The notes under the pieces are model-generated. The model was not told where the DNA came from, ran no database searches, and worked only from the letters and a program-made list of their open reading frames with translations. Below, piece after piece: positions 45,797-55,542 of a stretch of DNA of 55,542 nt. Every line of letters begins with the position of its first letter. Position 1 is the first letter of the stretch. The stretch comes from Cladosporium sp. IMV 00045 (lineage: Eukaryota; Ascomycota; Dothideomycetes; Cladosporiales; Cladosporiaceae): contig MSJI02000619.1 in assembly GCA_001931905.2 (NCBI GenBank), positions 1 through 55,542 of the forward strand. The letters are read 5' to 3'. The position numbers and the translations under genes are program-made.

Positions 45797-46628
45797 ACCA
45801 GCGAGAGAGCATCAAATTGATAGCCATTGCTCTTCCAATCATGAGGCTGCTCCTGATGGGGCTAATCATCTCGTATCCCAGACTTTTGAGACCTCCGCGG
45901 CGCGGCCAGAACGCGGCGTGACCAGAAGTGTTGAGGTGAGCCAGATAATGTGATCCCAGCACTGCACCAAGGAGACAAAGTTACCTGGGTTGGCACGCCA
46001 CAATGAGATCTCGCGTATGGTCAGACAGACAGGAACGAAGAGTTGGAAAGGGAAAAGCGCCTTGACAAATGCCTCTAGCAAGTCATCGCGTTATCCCACT
46101 GAAGAATTGAATAAACGCTGATATAACAAACGAGGAGAAGGGTTCTGAGAGGCTCTCTTGCGCAGAAAACCACTCGTAAACAAAACTTGTCGTTTCTTGA
46201 AAGGTCGTGAGGCTTGAAATCACTGGTGAGGTGGGATTACGGATTGGCGCTTTGGCCAGCCACTGGCACGTGACCGGTCGCGACCGAGCCGTCCTCCGTC
46301 TTGGACGTCCTGCGGCGTTAGAGAAACATTTGTGACCGGTTCAGCATGTTTCTTGGTCTATAGGGAGTTGTAGCAAACACAGCAAAAGCTCGGAGCTGAC
46401 CTGTAGTGATTAAGATCTCGCGATGATACATGTCGCAGAAACAGATTTAGTCGGCGGACGCGTAACCCCGCCGCTCCACCTTCTCTTCAAGTGCTCCTAC
46501 CCACTTTATTAGTTGCGTGTGTCTGAAGATGGGTTTCATCGAACAGTTGGCAGTCTTTCGTATGTCCTTTCTTCGTTCACAAGGAAACAAACTCTCCACC
46601 AATTGAAACCTACCATATCAACAAAATC
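45797..46628. promoter_or_regulatory. Upstream region of the GH2 gene with CACGTG and CGG-N6-CCG sites
   Basis: At 46275-46286 lies CGGTCGCGACCG, a perfect palindrome of the CGG-N6-CCG type bound by some Zn2Cys6 regulators. CACGTG, a bHLH-type E-box, sits at 46267-46272 directly next to it. The pair is about 343 bp before the GH2 start codon. Minus-strand frames at 45699-46081 are short and not supported. Binding is inferred from motif shape only. Confidence 0.4.
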
Positions 46629-48999
46629 ATGTCCTCCTCAACACCAGGCGAATACCCACGCCCCGACTTCCAACGACAGCAGTCGTGGGCATCATTGAAC
46701 GGACCCTGGGACTTCGTCTTCGACGACAACGACCAAGGACTTGACGATCAATGGCACCTGAATGGCGTTCCTCGGAACGTCGTCAAGACCATTGAGGTAC
46801 CTTACGTTTTCCAAGCTCCGGCCTCGGGTATCAACGAGCAAAGCATCCACGAAGTCCTGTGGTACCAGAGGGACATCAAAGATCCTCGTGACTCTGAGCA
46901 ACAGGCCAAGAAAGATCGTGTGCTCGCTCGTTTCGGTGCCGTCGACTATGAATGCACCGTCTGGGTGGATGGCAACTACGTCGGCGGCCACCGCGGCGGA
47001 CACGTTCCGTTCGACATTGACATCACAGATGTCTTTTCCAAACCATCAGCCACAGGCAGCGAAGCGCACCGATTGACTCTGAGAGTCTTCGATTCCGCAA
47101 CAGATGTCACGCAGCCTCGTGGCAAACAGTTCTGGGGCCCCAAGCCGGAAAGCATCTTCTACACGCCTTCCAGCGGTATCTGGCAGAACGTGTGGTTGGA
47201 ATCTGTCCCAGCGACTAGACTGGCTGATAGCAGCAAGGGAACTATCCTGCGCTCTGACGACATTGAAAGTGGTGTGCTCCATGCTACGGTCTCTGTTTTG
47301 GACAGGAAGCCAGGCAAGAAATACTCCGTGCAGCTGGAATCAAGCTTCACGGGCAAGACTGTGGCTACGAGTCCCAAAGCAGAGCTGTCTGTTGCGAAAC
47401 GTATCGCTCTTAACTTGGGCATGCGCTTGTCTACCGATCAACTGAAGAGTCTGCCCGAGGAAGTCACACAGAAAGCACCGCTGGAAAATGACATGGCGTG
47501 GCTGAACGGCGTCGCTCTTTGGTCTCCGGACTTCCCTCAACTGTACGACATCACAATCAGGCTGTTTGACGAAAGCGATAAGCAGATCGATGAAGTCAAG
47601 ACAACCACCGGAATGCGTCAGATCAGCTGGAACAATGGTGACGGGACTCTGCGCTTGAATGGTCACCCTTACTTCCAAGCCCTCCTGCTCGACCAAGGCT
47701 ACTGGCCATCGTCTCTCATAACGCCACCGAGCTCCGACGCGCTGAAAACGGACATCGAGCTGTCCAAAGCAATGGGATTCAATGGCTGCCGTAAGCACCA
47801 AAAGGTCGAAGACCCCCGATTCCATTACTGGGCCGACCGCCTTGGTTTCCTCGTCTGGGGTGAGATGGCGAGCCCGTATGACTTCGGCGGTGAGATGACC
47901 GACCGCTTCGATCAAGAATGGACTGAAGCTGTCAAACGAGACGTCAACCACCCGTGTGTTGTCGCTTGGACTACTGTCAACGAGAGCTGGGGATACAGCG
48001 AACTCAGCCACAACGCTGACCACAGAAACCACATCCGTAGCCTCTACTACCAAACAAAGTAAGTTCCATCGCCACCCTCTACTCGCCATCATCACATCAG
48101 GCTGACAACCATCCTCCAGAACCATCGACCCCTCCCGCCCCATCAACGACAACTGCGGCTGGGAACACGTCATCACCGACCTCACCACCTTCCACGACTA
48201 CGCCGACGCCCCCACTCTCGCCAAACGCACCGCCGACCTCCCCACCCTCCTCACAACCAACCGCCCGACCTTCCTCCCGCCCCTCCCCAACGACCCCGGC
48301 AGCGCGCACAAACCCACCGCGCCCGTCCTCAACTCCGAATTCGGCGGCGTCAACATCGCCGCCGGCGCCGCCGGCGCCGACGAACACCACGAGCGCGGCT
48401 GGGGCTACACGACGGCCAGCTCGACGGAGGACCTGCTCGCGCGCTTCGGCGCCCTGTGCCGCGCCGTCGTGCACGCCGGCACCTGCGCGGGCTTCGTGTA
48501 CACGCAGACCACCGACATCGAGCAGGAGACCAACGGGCTGTACACGTACGACCGCGCGCCGAAAATGCCCGCCGATAAGGTGAGGGCGATCGTCGCCGAG
48601 GCGGCGGAGACGTACCTGGCGCACGCGCGGAAGACGGCCAAGCCGCGCGATGTTGTGTTCAGAGGCGGACTGGGAGATGAGAGGAGCGTGAGGGGGTTGA
48701 GGATCGAGGAGGGGAGGTATCTTGTCGGCGAGTGTGCGGTTGATTTGCAGGGTGGGGAGTGGAAGGTTTCGAAGCTGGATTTGGACGGTTGTTTTGTGAA
48801 TACTTGGGGCAAGGTCACGTGGGCCAAGGGAGGGGGGTTTGTGGCTTCGTGTAGGGATTTGAGGCTGAGGGCCGATGGCGATGATGGTGTTCCGACGGTT
48901 TTGGAGGTTGAGGCGGGCGATGGGCGGAGTTGGCAGACGAATGTGGTGAGGTTGGAGGAGAGGATTGGAAATGTGGGAGGGGAGTTGGTTTTTGCGTGA
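46629..48999 (+). CDS. Glycoside hydrolase family 2 protein (intracellular beta-glycosidase)
   Basis: Two exons, 46629-48058 and 48120-48999, with a 61-nt intron (GTAAGT donor, GGCTGAC branch region, CCAG acceptor) splitting a Lys codon; the product has 769 residues. The N-terminal sugar-binding jelly-roll domain (WASLNGPWDFVFDD; VDYECTVWVDGNYVGGHRGG at 100-119) is followed by an Ig-like domain and the TIM barrel. Glu452 in VNESWG fits the acid/base and Glu550 in LNSEFGG the nucleophile. GH2 includes beta-galactosidases, glucuronidases and mannosidases; the exact activity cannot be read from sequence. No signal peptide is present, so it is probably cytosolic. The second exon is far richer in C-ending codons at its start than the first exon, and its 3' half switches to G-rich codons. 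It lies downstream of the NLR-like gene on the same strand. Confidence 0.93.
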
Positions 49000-49629
49000 G
49001 GATGGAGTGGGAGTGTGAGGTTGAGGATGGGATGGTTTTTGCCTGCCTAGCTGGGAACGTAACGTGAATATCAAAAATGAAATGGGATGACCTTGCGATA
49101 TTTTGTTGATGGTTGATATCTTATCTGTTCCTCGATACAGCTGCGGCTATCTCTCAGTACGCCCAGTTCATCCCGCATGGAGTGTGTGGCGCTGCGCTAT
49201 CTGCGACATGTGTCTGTAGAACTCGTATTCCCTGCGTTGATAAGAAACGTCATGCATCTTCGGCTCCCCTTACGCGGATTCCGTATCGTTTCAAATAGGC
49301 ATCATCATAGCTAACCTCCCCGACCGTCCTTTTATTTTGGTTTCGTCGAACGAACAACGCCTCGGTGAAAACAGAGATCCCTAGCGACATGGAGAAAAAA
49401 ATAAAAATAATAATAATAATAATAATGAAGCCTGGGCTGCTTCTCCAAAAGAAAAATGAGACTGAATAACAAACCCACCCAAAGAAAAGAAAATCAAGCC
49501 TGCCGGGCCTCCCAAACCAACTCGCACTATGCCCTTCGCTCATGCCTCCACCACCCATTCGTGATTCGTAAAGTCGGCGATTCCGACTGACTGACCTCAA
49601 GGCCCATTGCATCTTCGCGACATTCAAAC
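49000..49629. other. Convergent 3' flanks with a TAA microsatellite
   Basis: Contains the 3' ends of the GH2 gene (plus) and the Ser-rich gene (minus). A (TAA)n run lies at about 49406-49426. No coding frame is supported. Confidence 0.5.
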
Positions 49630-50199
49630 TCATCGCACCAACAAATTCACCCAACTACGCCTCTTCTTCTTCCGGTCTTCCTTCTCCTCATCTTTGACCG
49701 CGACCTTGCCTCTGCGATCCCCCTCCCTCAAGCCGCCGCTGGGCGGCCTCGACTGCTCCATGCGCGCCAGCCAGTCCGTGAACTCCAGCTCGCCGGGCGC
49801 CGAAGCCGTGGAAGACACTGAATGGTCTCGTCGAAGCTGTGGTCGGGCAAGGCCGCTGAGAGGTCTGCTGAATCTAGGCGAAGAACTGCGGATTGGCTGC
49901 TTGCCGGCCGCGATTGAGGAGGCGGCTGAGTGGGGTTGACGGGATCTTCTGTGGCTGTAGGAAGAGTCGTCTGAGGAGAGGTCGAGAGATGATAGGGAGA
50001 GACTCGGTGCCGGGTGGGCTTCTGGCTCGGCGGAGATTGAGTCCTGGAAGCGTACGGAGCGCTTGGGCTTGCCGGTTGATGAGGAGGTGGTGGATGCTTG
50101 GCCGGATGAGCGGATTGAGGAGGCGTAGGTGCTGTCGTTGGCGCTGCCGCACACGCTGCTTGGCAGGGCGGCGCTGCTGGCGCCGTGGGATGAGGTCAT
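49630..50199 (-). CDS. Ser-rich disordered protein with an RVxF-like motif
   Basis: Single-exon frame of 189 residues from the ATG at 50199; the frame is open upstream to 50367 but without an earlier ATG that fits. The protein is almost entirely Ser/Arg-rich and disordered. Three short segments stand out: KRSVRF at 46-51, which fits the PP1-docking RVxF consensus; ELEFTDWLARMEQ (about 147-159), an amphipathic helix; and a highly basic end DRKKKRRSWVNLLVR. No domain is recognised. Codon usage and a clean start support a real gene. A nuclear or phosphatase-linked role is only a guess from the motifs. Confidence 0.68.
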   Translation of the reverse strand: MTSSHGASSAALPSSVCGSANDSTYASSIRSSGQASTTSSSTGKPKRSVRFQDSISAEPEAHPAPSLSLSSLDLSSDDSSYSHRRSRQPHSAASSIAAGKQPIRSSSPRFSRPLSGLARPQLRRDHSVSSTASAPGELEFTDWLARMEQSRPPSGGLREGDRRGKVAVKDEEKEDRKKKRRSWVNLLVR

Positions 50200-51809
50200 G
50201 GGCGTGGATGGTGTCAGGGTTTGAGAAGAGGGCTGATGGTTTATATGGAATGTGGTATATTGGATATGGAAGGATGTTTGTGTGAAGGAGAGAGGAAAAG
50301 AACAGAAAAGGCGCCGATCCAATCCTCGAAGGACTGCAGTAATAACAGCGAGCTGGGGTAAGGTCACTGTGGATTAGTTGGGATGGATTGCTTGGTCGGG
50401 TTGTTAGTCCGGCTTGGGGGCCCATGCAGAGGCAATGCACGTATACGGGGAGCAGTGTAGAGGATTTTGGTACAACTCAGAGGTTAAGTCCGGTTAGAGG
50501 CAGATCAAAGCATGAACTCTACCGCACGGCACAGTCAGGCCTGATTCTAGACTGGATATTCACAAAGCCTGTCTCCATACCGGCGCGGGCCAGAATTGCG
50601 GCGGCGCATGCCATGCAGCAGGATACAATATTGTTTGCAACGCCGAACCAGTCTCCATTGACGGCGAAGCAGCGTGGAGAGACAGAGTCAAAAAGTGGGC
50701 ATGGGTACTGGCATGGTGCCCATGGGAAAAACATGGATGTTGGCTCCGGGAGAATTATATTGTGCATACCCGCCTACCCGTTTGCATAAATAGAAAGTGA
50801 TGTGCGCTCAATCGGCGACCAGGATGATGGCGACTCGGCGAGCTCCAGCTGGCTGGCACTGGGGACATGTCCTCGCGTGGCCATGTAACGGTGGCAGTAA
50901 CTACTCTGCCAAGATGAACACATCACAGGCAGTTAGTTCCTGGACTGGAGAGAAGTATCTGCAAGGGCAGCGAGGCGCTAGCTGAGGTTTGCCTCTGCTG
51001 TCCAAGCGAAAAACGTGGTGGATGATGTTGAGATAGAGTGCAGGCCACGGGAGTGCCCTGATGGCCTGACGGTCTCAGCGGAGTGGCTGGCCATTCAGCC
51101 GTTGTGGTGGTTTTTTTGCGTGAGGACCGGTCGAGAGCTCCCCTCACTTGCAAAAAGTGCCGAAGTGAGTTCATCCAGGCTCGCCAGGCACACCAGGGGC
51201 AAGCCACGCGGGCCTGATCAGGCACGCTTCCGATCGTCGCTCTTCATGATTCACGATGCCACCCATGGTTCGCGTGCGCATCTGGCAGGCCTCATGCTGA
51301 TCTCCGGCCGGCATACCGCATGCACTCCATACATACTGCTGTGTCACCTACTCGATTGAGCCACCCTCGACCTCACTCGTGGCGACTCACGCCATCGCAC
51401 CACGATCGTGGCCTTAACCACCGCCGACATCCCCACCCGTCCGCCACGATCCATGGTCTCGTCCGACCGAGGGGCACTGACCGAAGGCACATGCTATGGT
51501 GCCAGCATCACCTCATCCCACCGTTCAAACGCACGTGCGGGTGATGTGCCGTACTACAGCAAGACTACGGCATGGCTACTGCACATTCGCCCGACGTCTT
51601 CCACTCGCTTGATTACTATTGATTAAAATACCAAGACCTGAACTCCTCCGTGGCATCCGCTAAACGCCCAGCTTCGTATTCGCTACTGCTGCTTTACCAA
51701 CTCCAGGTTGGCGGGAAAAGAAAAAAGAATCCTTCGCAGCGTCTTCTTCATTAATGTCGTACAAGGGCAATTGCCTTTCGAGTCGCAATATGTGGTTTTA
51801 TTTCACCGC
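50200..51809. other. Intergenic interval, 50.2-51.8 kb
   Basis: Between the minus-strand Ser-rich gene and the next minus-strand gene. The 5' flank of the Ser-rich gene is at 50200-50400. No coding or RNA gene is supported in the rest. Confidence 0.45.
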
Positions 51810-53012
51810 TCACTTCAGCCCAGTGACCCTTCTTGCTTTCGCGCTCTCTGCGGCGCCTGCCATCAGCTGTCCTTCTCGTCCTGGTCCTGGATTTGTAGGC
51901 GAAGTGGAAATTCGATCGAGTAGCGATGAGCGAAATAGCCATGCAGAGAGCGCCGGCACATCGTTCGCCGGCATGCTCGATGCCTTCGCGTGCGTTGGGG
52001 TTGTTTTCGGTGACGTGGCGATGCGAAGCGAGAACGCTTTTTTGCCCAGTTGTCTCCCGGCTTTGAGGCACTTGCTGGCGGAGTATGACTTTGCTCTTGC
52101 ACTCCCGCTACTGTCTGAACCGTCCTCTTTGCCGCCTGTGTCTTCATCCTCATCGTCAGAGAGGTCGAAGAATGACACCAACGCTGTCTCCTCGAATCGC
52201 ACTTTCTTGGAAGAACCCGTTGAGCCATCCGAGATATTGCGTGCGTGCGTACAGGCGTCCTTCACATAGCTGTTGTAGCTATAGACGCTGCTGTTTACGC
52301 TGTAGATGCTGCTCGCACTTGATCGCCTCTCCATGTTGCTGCTGAACACTGACGCGGACCAGTCGCTGTTCGAGCTTCGAGCATCGCTCAACTGACGTTC
52401 GAAAGGCTTCTTTCGGAGAGATCTCATACTGCGATCATCACTGACCATACAAATGTCGCTGGCCCAATAATTCAAAGCGTTGCTCTCAGGAGACTGGGGC
52501 GAATCGAAATCCATGCTGTAAACACTGCTCGGCCGGCGGGCAATGGCATCTTCTCCCATGTTCTGCGATTCGTATTTTTCGTACGGTTTCGGCAAATGCG
52601 TTTCTGCGGCATGAGGATTTGGCCAGTGGAAAAAGTCGTCCCCCGAGCTGTACACGCTGCTTGGCCGCCGAATAGTAGTATCAGCGGAAACGACCACCGG
52701 CGACTCTTCCATTGCATCTTCCGGTATCATGGGCAGAGGCTTCATGAGGCTGAGCTCGAGCTGCCCTCGTTGGCGTCGTGATTGCTGGTCTGCGGCATAA
52801 AGTGCCTCTTCCACAATGCCATACCACTCACTGACATGGTCGTTCTCGAGCCACTCTGGCTCACCGTTTTCGAAGTGTTGATCAAAACTCATAGCGGCCA
52901 GCCGCTGGTATTGGTGGAAAGTAAGGTGTCGCTTGAAAGAATCGTGTTGGCGGGGATGCCACGACAACACCACGAGGGCCAGGTAACAGTATTTACCATC
53001 TACCGGACCCAT
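51810..53012 (-). CDS. Ser-rich disordered protein with repeated RRPSSVYS motifs
   Basis: Single-exon frame of 400 residues from the first ATG at 53012 (A at -3, G at +4). An alternative start at 52892 would give 360 residues and begins MSFDQHFENGEPEWLE, which looks more like a true N-terminus; the choice is open. The folded-looking part is residues 44-90 (EPEWLENDHVSEWYGIVEEAL). The rest is disordered with repeated basophilic kinase-like sites: RRPSSVYS at 115-122 and 159-166, and RRSSASSIYS at 229-238. KKVRF at 269-273 fits an RVxF PP1-docking motif, followed by an acidic patch DLSDDEDED. The C-terminus is basic. No known domain is recognised, and no intron is evident. Confidence 0.72.
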   Translation of the reverse strand: MGPVDGKYCYLALVVLSWHPRQHDSFKRHLTFHQYQRLAAMSFDQHFENGEPEWLENDHVSEWYGIVEEALYAADQQSRRQRGQLELSLMKPLPMIPEDAMEESPVVVSADTTIRRPSSVYSSGDDFFHWPNPHAAETHLPKPYEKYESQNMGEDAIARRPSSVYSMDFDSPQSPESNALNYWASDICMVSDDRSMRSLRKKPFERQLSDARSSNSDWSASVFSSNMERRSSASSIYSVNSSVYSYNSYVKDACTHARNISDGSTGSSKKVRFEETALVSFFDLSDDEDEDTGGKEDGSDSSGSARAKSYSASKCLKAGRQLGKKAFSLRIATSPKTTPTHAKASSMPANDVPALSAWLFRSSLLDRISTSPTNPGPGREGQLMAGAAESAKARRVTGLK

Positions 53013-55542
53013 TCTTCAGCTCGCGTGACCGCCTGCGCCTCTCACACAGATCACAGATCGAGAACAGATCCCTTTCTGCAACCGGTAAAGACATCGTGCA
53101 TACCAAGGCATGCAGGTGAAGGGCATGCCCTTTCGTCACAGTCGAGAAGGAACAACATTACCCAAACCACCGGTACGCACCAAGACACGCCGCCTGAAGC
53201 CTCCCTTAGATCTTGCGATCTCTAGGCCTTCAAGCCGCTCTTTAGCTGCAGGTTGCTTGCACCGTCCACTGGGCAATTTACGGGTTGCCATACAGAATCG
53301 GCCTTTCCCTCACGGGCCGCGATCCTCCCAGTAGTGAAACATCTTCCCACCACCGGACGCCCGGACTCGCACGAACAAGCAACAAGATCCAGAGGAACCA
53401 CAAAAACATTCGCTTGCACGTCAGCTCGCTGCAAGTCCAGCCGCGCCTGCGAGGTCGGAGTTACTGTAACCTCTCATTGACCAAACGGCTCGTCGCCCGG
53501 CTTGCTAGAACATCGCACTACGAATGCGTGAAGAAAAACACAGAACCGTGGTTCCAACCGACCCAGACGACTGCGACGCGAGCGCTTTATATCCTATCAG
53601 ACGCTTCGGATCCAGCTCCTCCGAGGGGACAGGAAGGCCCAGGCGGCTGAAACCAATAATGCCGGCCGTTATAGCGCGGCTCTAGAGTTCGACAGAAGAC
53701 GACGATGTCTCAGACGGGCCGGCGCAAGCTTTGCCACGCTGCTCCCAGCGCAGTGGTGCAAGATCTGAGCAGGAAGGTCAGGAAGCGTGGAGCTTTCTTT
53801 CACCAGGACATAATCATGGAGATAACTGATGGTTTCAAGTGTTGTTTCAAATCGACCCGCGTGCTTGGGACTTCGATCGTCAGATCCTGGCGTGCCATGT
53901 GCGGATCAAACGAAGAAGGTTATGGACGATCTGGCTTCAGCTGCACCAGGCAAGCTCTGTGACATTATTGCCGTGAAGATCGTGACGCGAACGGCGTAGA
54001 GGATCACGTGTTTCATGCCCAGCGTATCTGGTCGACAATCGAGATGCGTGGATATGCTAGCTGGTTCGTTGGGAAGAATTGCAGAGGTGAGATCTCTTCG
54101 CATCCGCACCCGCGATCCCGTGTTCTTTACGATCGGGGCTCGGGACAAGTCTATCCCATTCCTGCGCGCGGAGTCGAGCCCGCTTGGGTTGTCGTATTCT
54201 CGCTTTGGGTACGTAAGCTATACCATCCGTTGTTTAGGGCTTGTGTTATCGATCTTCCGTCTGACAGGAGCGAGCCAAACTGGTTGCGATCGCCCCTCGA
54301 AGAGTGGTAACTCGCCGCCTCTCGCATATTCTTTGTACGGCTGGAGGGGTGGTGTATTGATGGTTCAGAGCCTCTCAAGGCCACGGACTGACGACATGAG
54401 AACTGAGTGAGCAATTCCGCCCAGCAGAAACAAAGCCATCAGGACCTTACGACCGGATATGACACAAAGCCATACAGACATTCCCGGGCAGAGCTACACA
54501 CTCGTGGCTCGCACGTGGTTGGTATACCGCACAGTACACAGTACCTCAGGCACGACAGGCCATCCAGGACATCAACCACGCTCGAAGATGCCCCGAGCCA
54601 CTTTGCGACTGCTCAACTAGTCGCTGTGACCATACAGGGCTACCTCTCCCAGGTGCAGGTCAAATCAATCCTGCTGAGTCGGATTCTAAGTTTGACTTCC
54701 ACTTTTCGAGACTCCTCGATCTCAAACCCTTCTCGAAGCTCAGCTCACGATTGACCTTGCCTGCCATGTTGTCGTTCGCCCGCCTCGTCTGGAGCTAGGG
54801 CCCGGTTACACGGTTCCAGGGCTGCACGTTGCCTTTCTTCCCTTTGACCTCTATGAGCAAGAGAGGTGAAGCACAGTTCCAAGCAAGGTACGAGAAAGCA
54901 TGGCAGACAAGCTGGTTTGCGTGTAGCATGATCTCACTCGCCTAGGTGATTGAGTGGTTGGATTGTGAAGTTCTAGTGAACTGTCCCTGGTCGTCTGTCT
55001 GGTGATTCGGTCAAGGCCCTCTGCAATCTGGAGAATAAACTCCGGGTACCTCTCACAACCAGGATGGGATCGTACACAATACGACCCCAACTCCTCGATG
55101 ATCCTAGACCTCACACCCAATTCATTCCCTCATCCTCATCCCCCTAGCCACGTGCCCACGCCTCCCCAGCAGGACCAGCAATGCGGCGCCAGTAGACTTG
55201 ATACGTCAATTCCACCAATTCACTCACCAAGATCATATCCAATACTGCTCCTTAATCCCCCAAAACCAACAAACGCCAATGCGCACATCTCTGCTTCCTT
55301 CCCCTAGCCCAAGGCCTTTCCCGATTCCAATAACGACAACAGTCGTCACAATGACCACGCACTTCTTCCTGCTCCCTAGGATGATGAAGAGGGAACAAAG
55401 CAACATTCGACTCAGACAGCTGAATTGAAGCAATCAAGTCGGCTCAAAATCAGAAAATAGTGCAGCGATTGGGAGCGTGAAGTGGATTTCGAAACTGCAT
55501 TATGGATTGATTGATACAGAGATGAATGGCTCTGCAGAGTGA
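53013..55542. other. Gene-free right end of the window
   Basis: No supportable gene on either strand; the longest frames (for example 54015-54410) overlap frames of similar length on other strands and show no family features. No tRNA, 5S rRNA or repeat array was recognised. A gene running off the right end cannot be excluded. Confidence 0.45.

Noticed and set aside
45699..46081. Minus-strand frames behind the NLR-like gene
   Set aside because: Short, partly antisense to the last NLR exon, and any joining intron would be only about 20 nt; no family features.

Overview
The window is nuclear DNA from a filamentous ascomycete (Pezizomycotina, probably Dothideomycetes; that placement is inference from gene content and style, not a database result). 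The evidence is short GT-AG introns (55-92 nt) with CTAAC/CTGAC-type branch points, A/G at -3 of most start codons, ascomycete-type genes such as palA/RIM20, an RGS protein, an Ecl1-family protein and a Goodbye-NACHT STAND protein, and one cytosolic tRNA gene. Genes are spread on both strands and there is no operon, phage or CRISPR structure.

Left part (1-17.3 kb): VFA1 (VPS4-associated protein) and the argininosuccinate lyase gene ARG4 are divergent across a 0.3 kb promoter. About 7.5 kb without a convincing gene follows; its last 1.6 kb is a pyrimidine-rich leader in front of an RGS-domain gene. Then comes a disordered protein with a conserved-looking C-terminal tail.

Middle part (18-32 kb): palA/RIM20 (pH signalling, ESCRT) is divergent from the copper chaperone ATX1. 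ATX1 converges on an SCPx-type thiolase gene, whose upstream region carries an inverted pair of CCTCGG elements. A tRNA-Arg(ACG), a small orphan gene, a PRELI/Ups2-like mitochondrial lipid-transfer gene, an SDR oxidoreductase and a p24-family cargo receptor follow. These are housekeeping genes of membrane traffic, lipid metabolism and metal supply with no single common pathway.

Right part (32.7-55.5 kb): this is gene-poorer and more lineage-specific. It holds a 2EXR/F-box-like gene that seems to break into another frame, an Ecl1-family gene with a long leader, a large five-exon fungal NLR-like gene (Goodbye domain, NACHT NTPase, long helical region with an acidic insert, ZZ-like zinc finger), a glycoside hydrolase family 2 gene and two Ser-rich disordered proteins with PP1-docking-like motifs. 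The NLR-like gene is the most interesting object. All its splice sites and about 1,600 codons are open except for one in-frame TGA between Walker A and Walker B, at a place where a Trp codon is expected, which suggests a recently disabled, polymorphic or recoded immune/incompatibility receptor.
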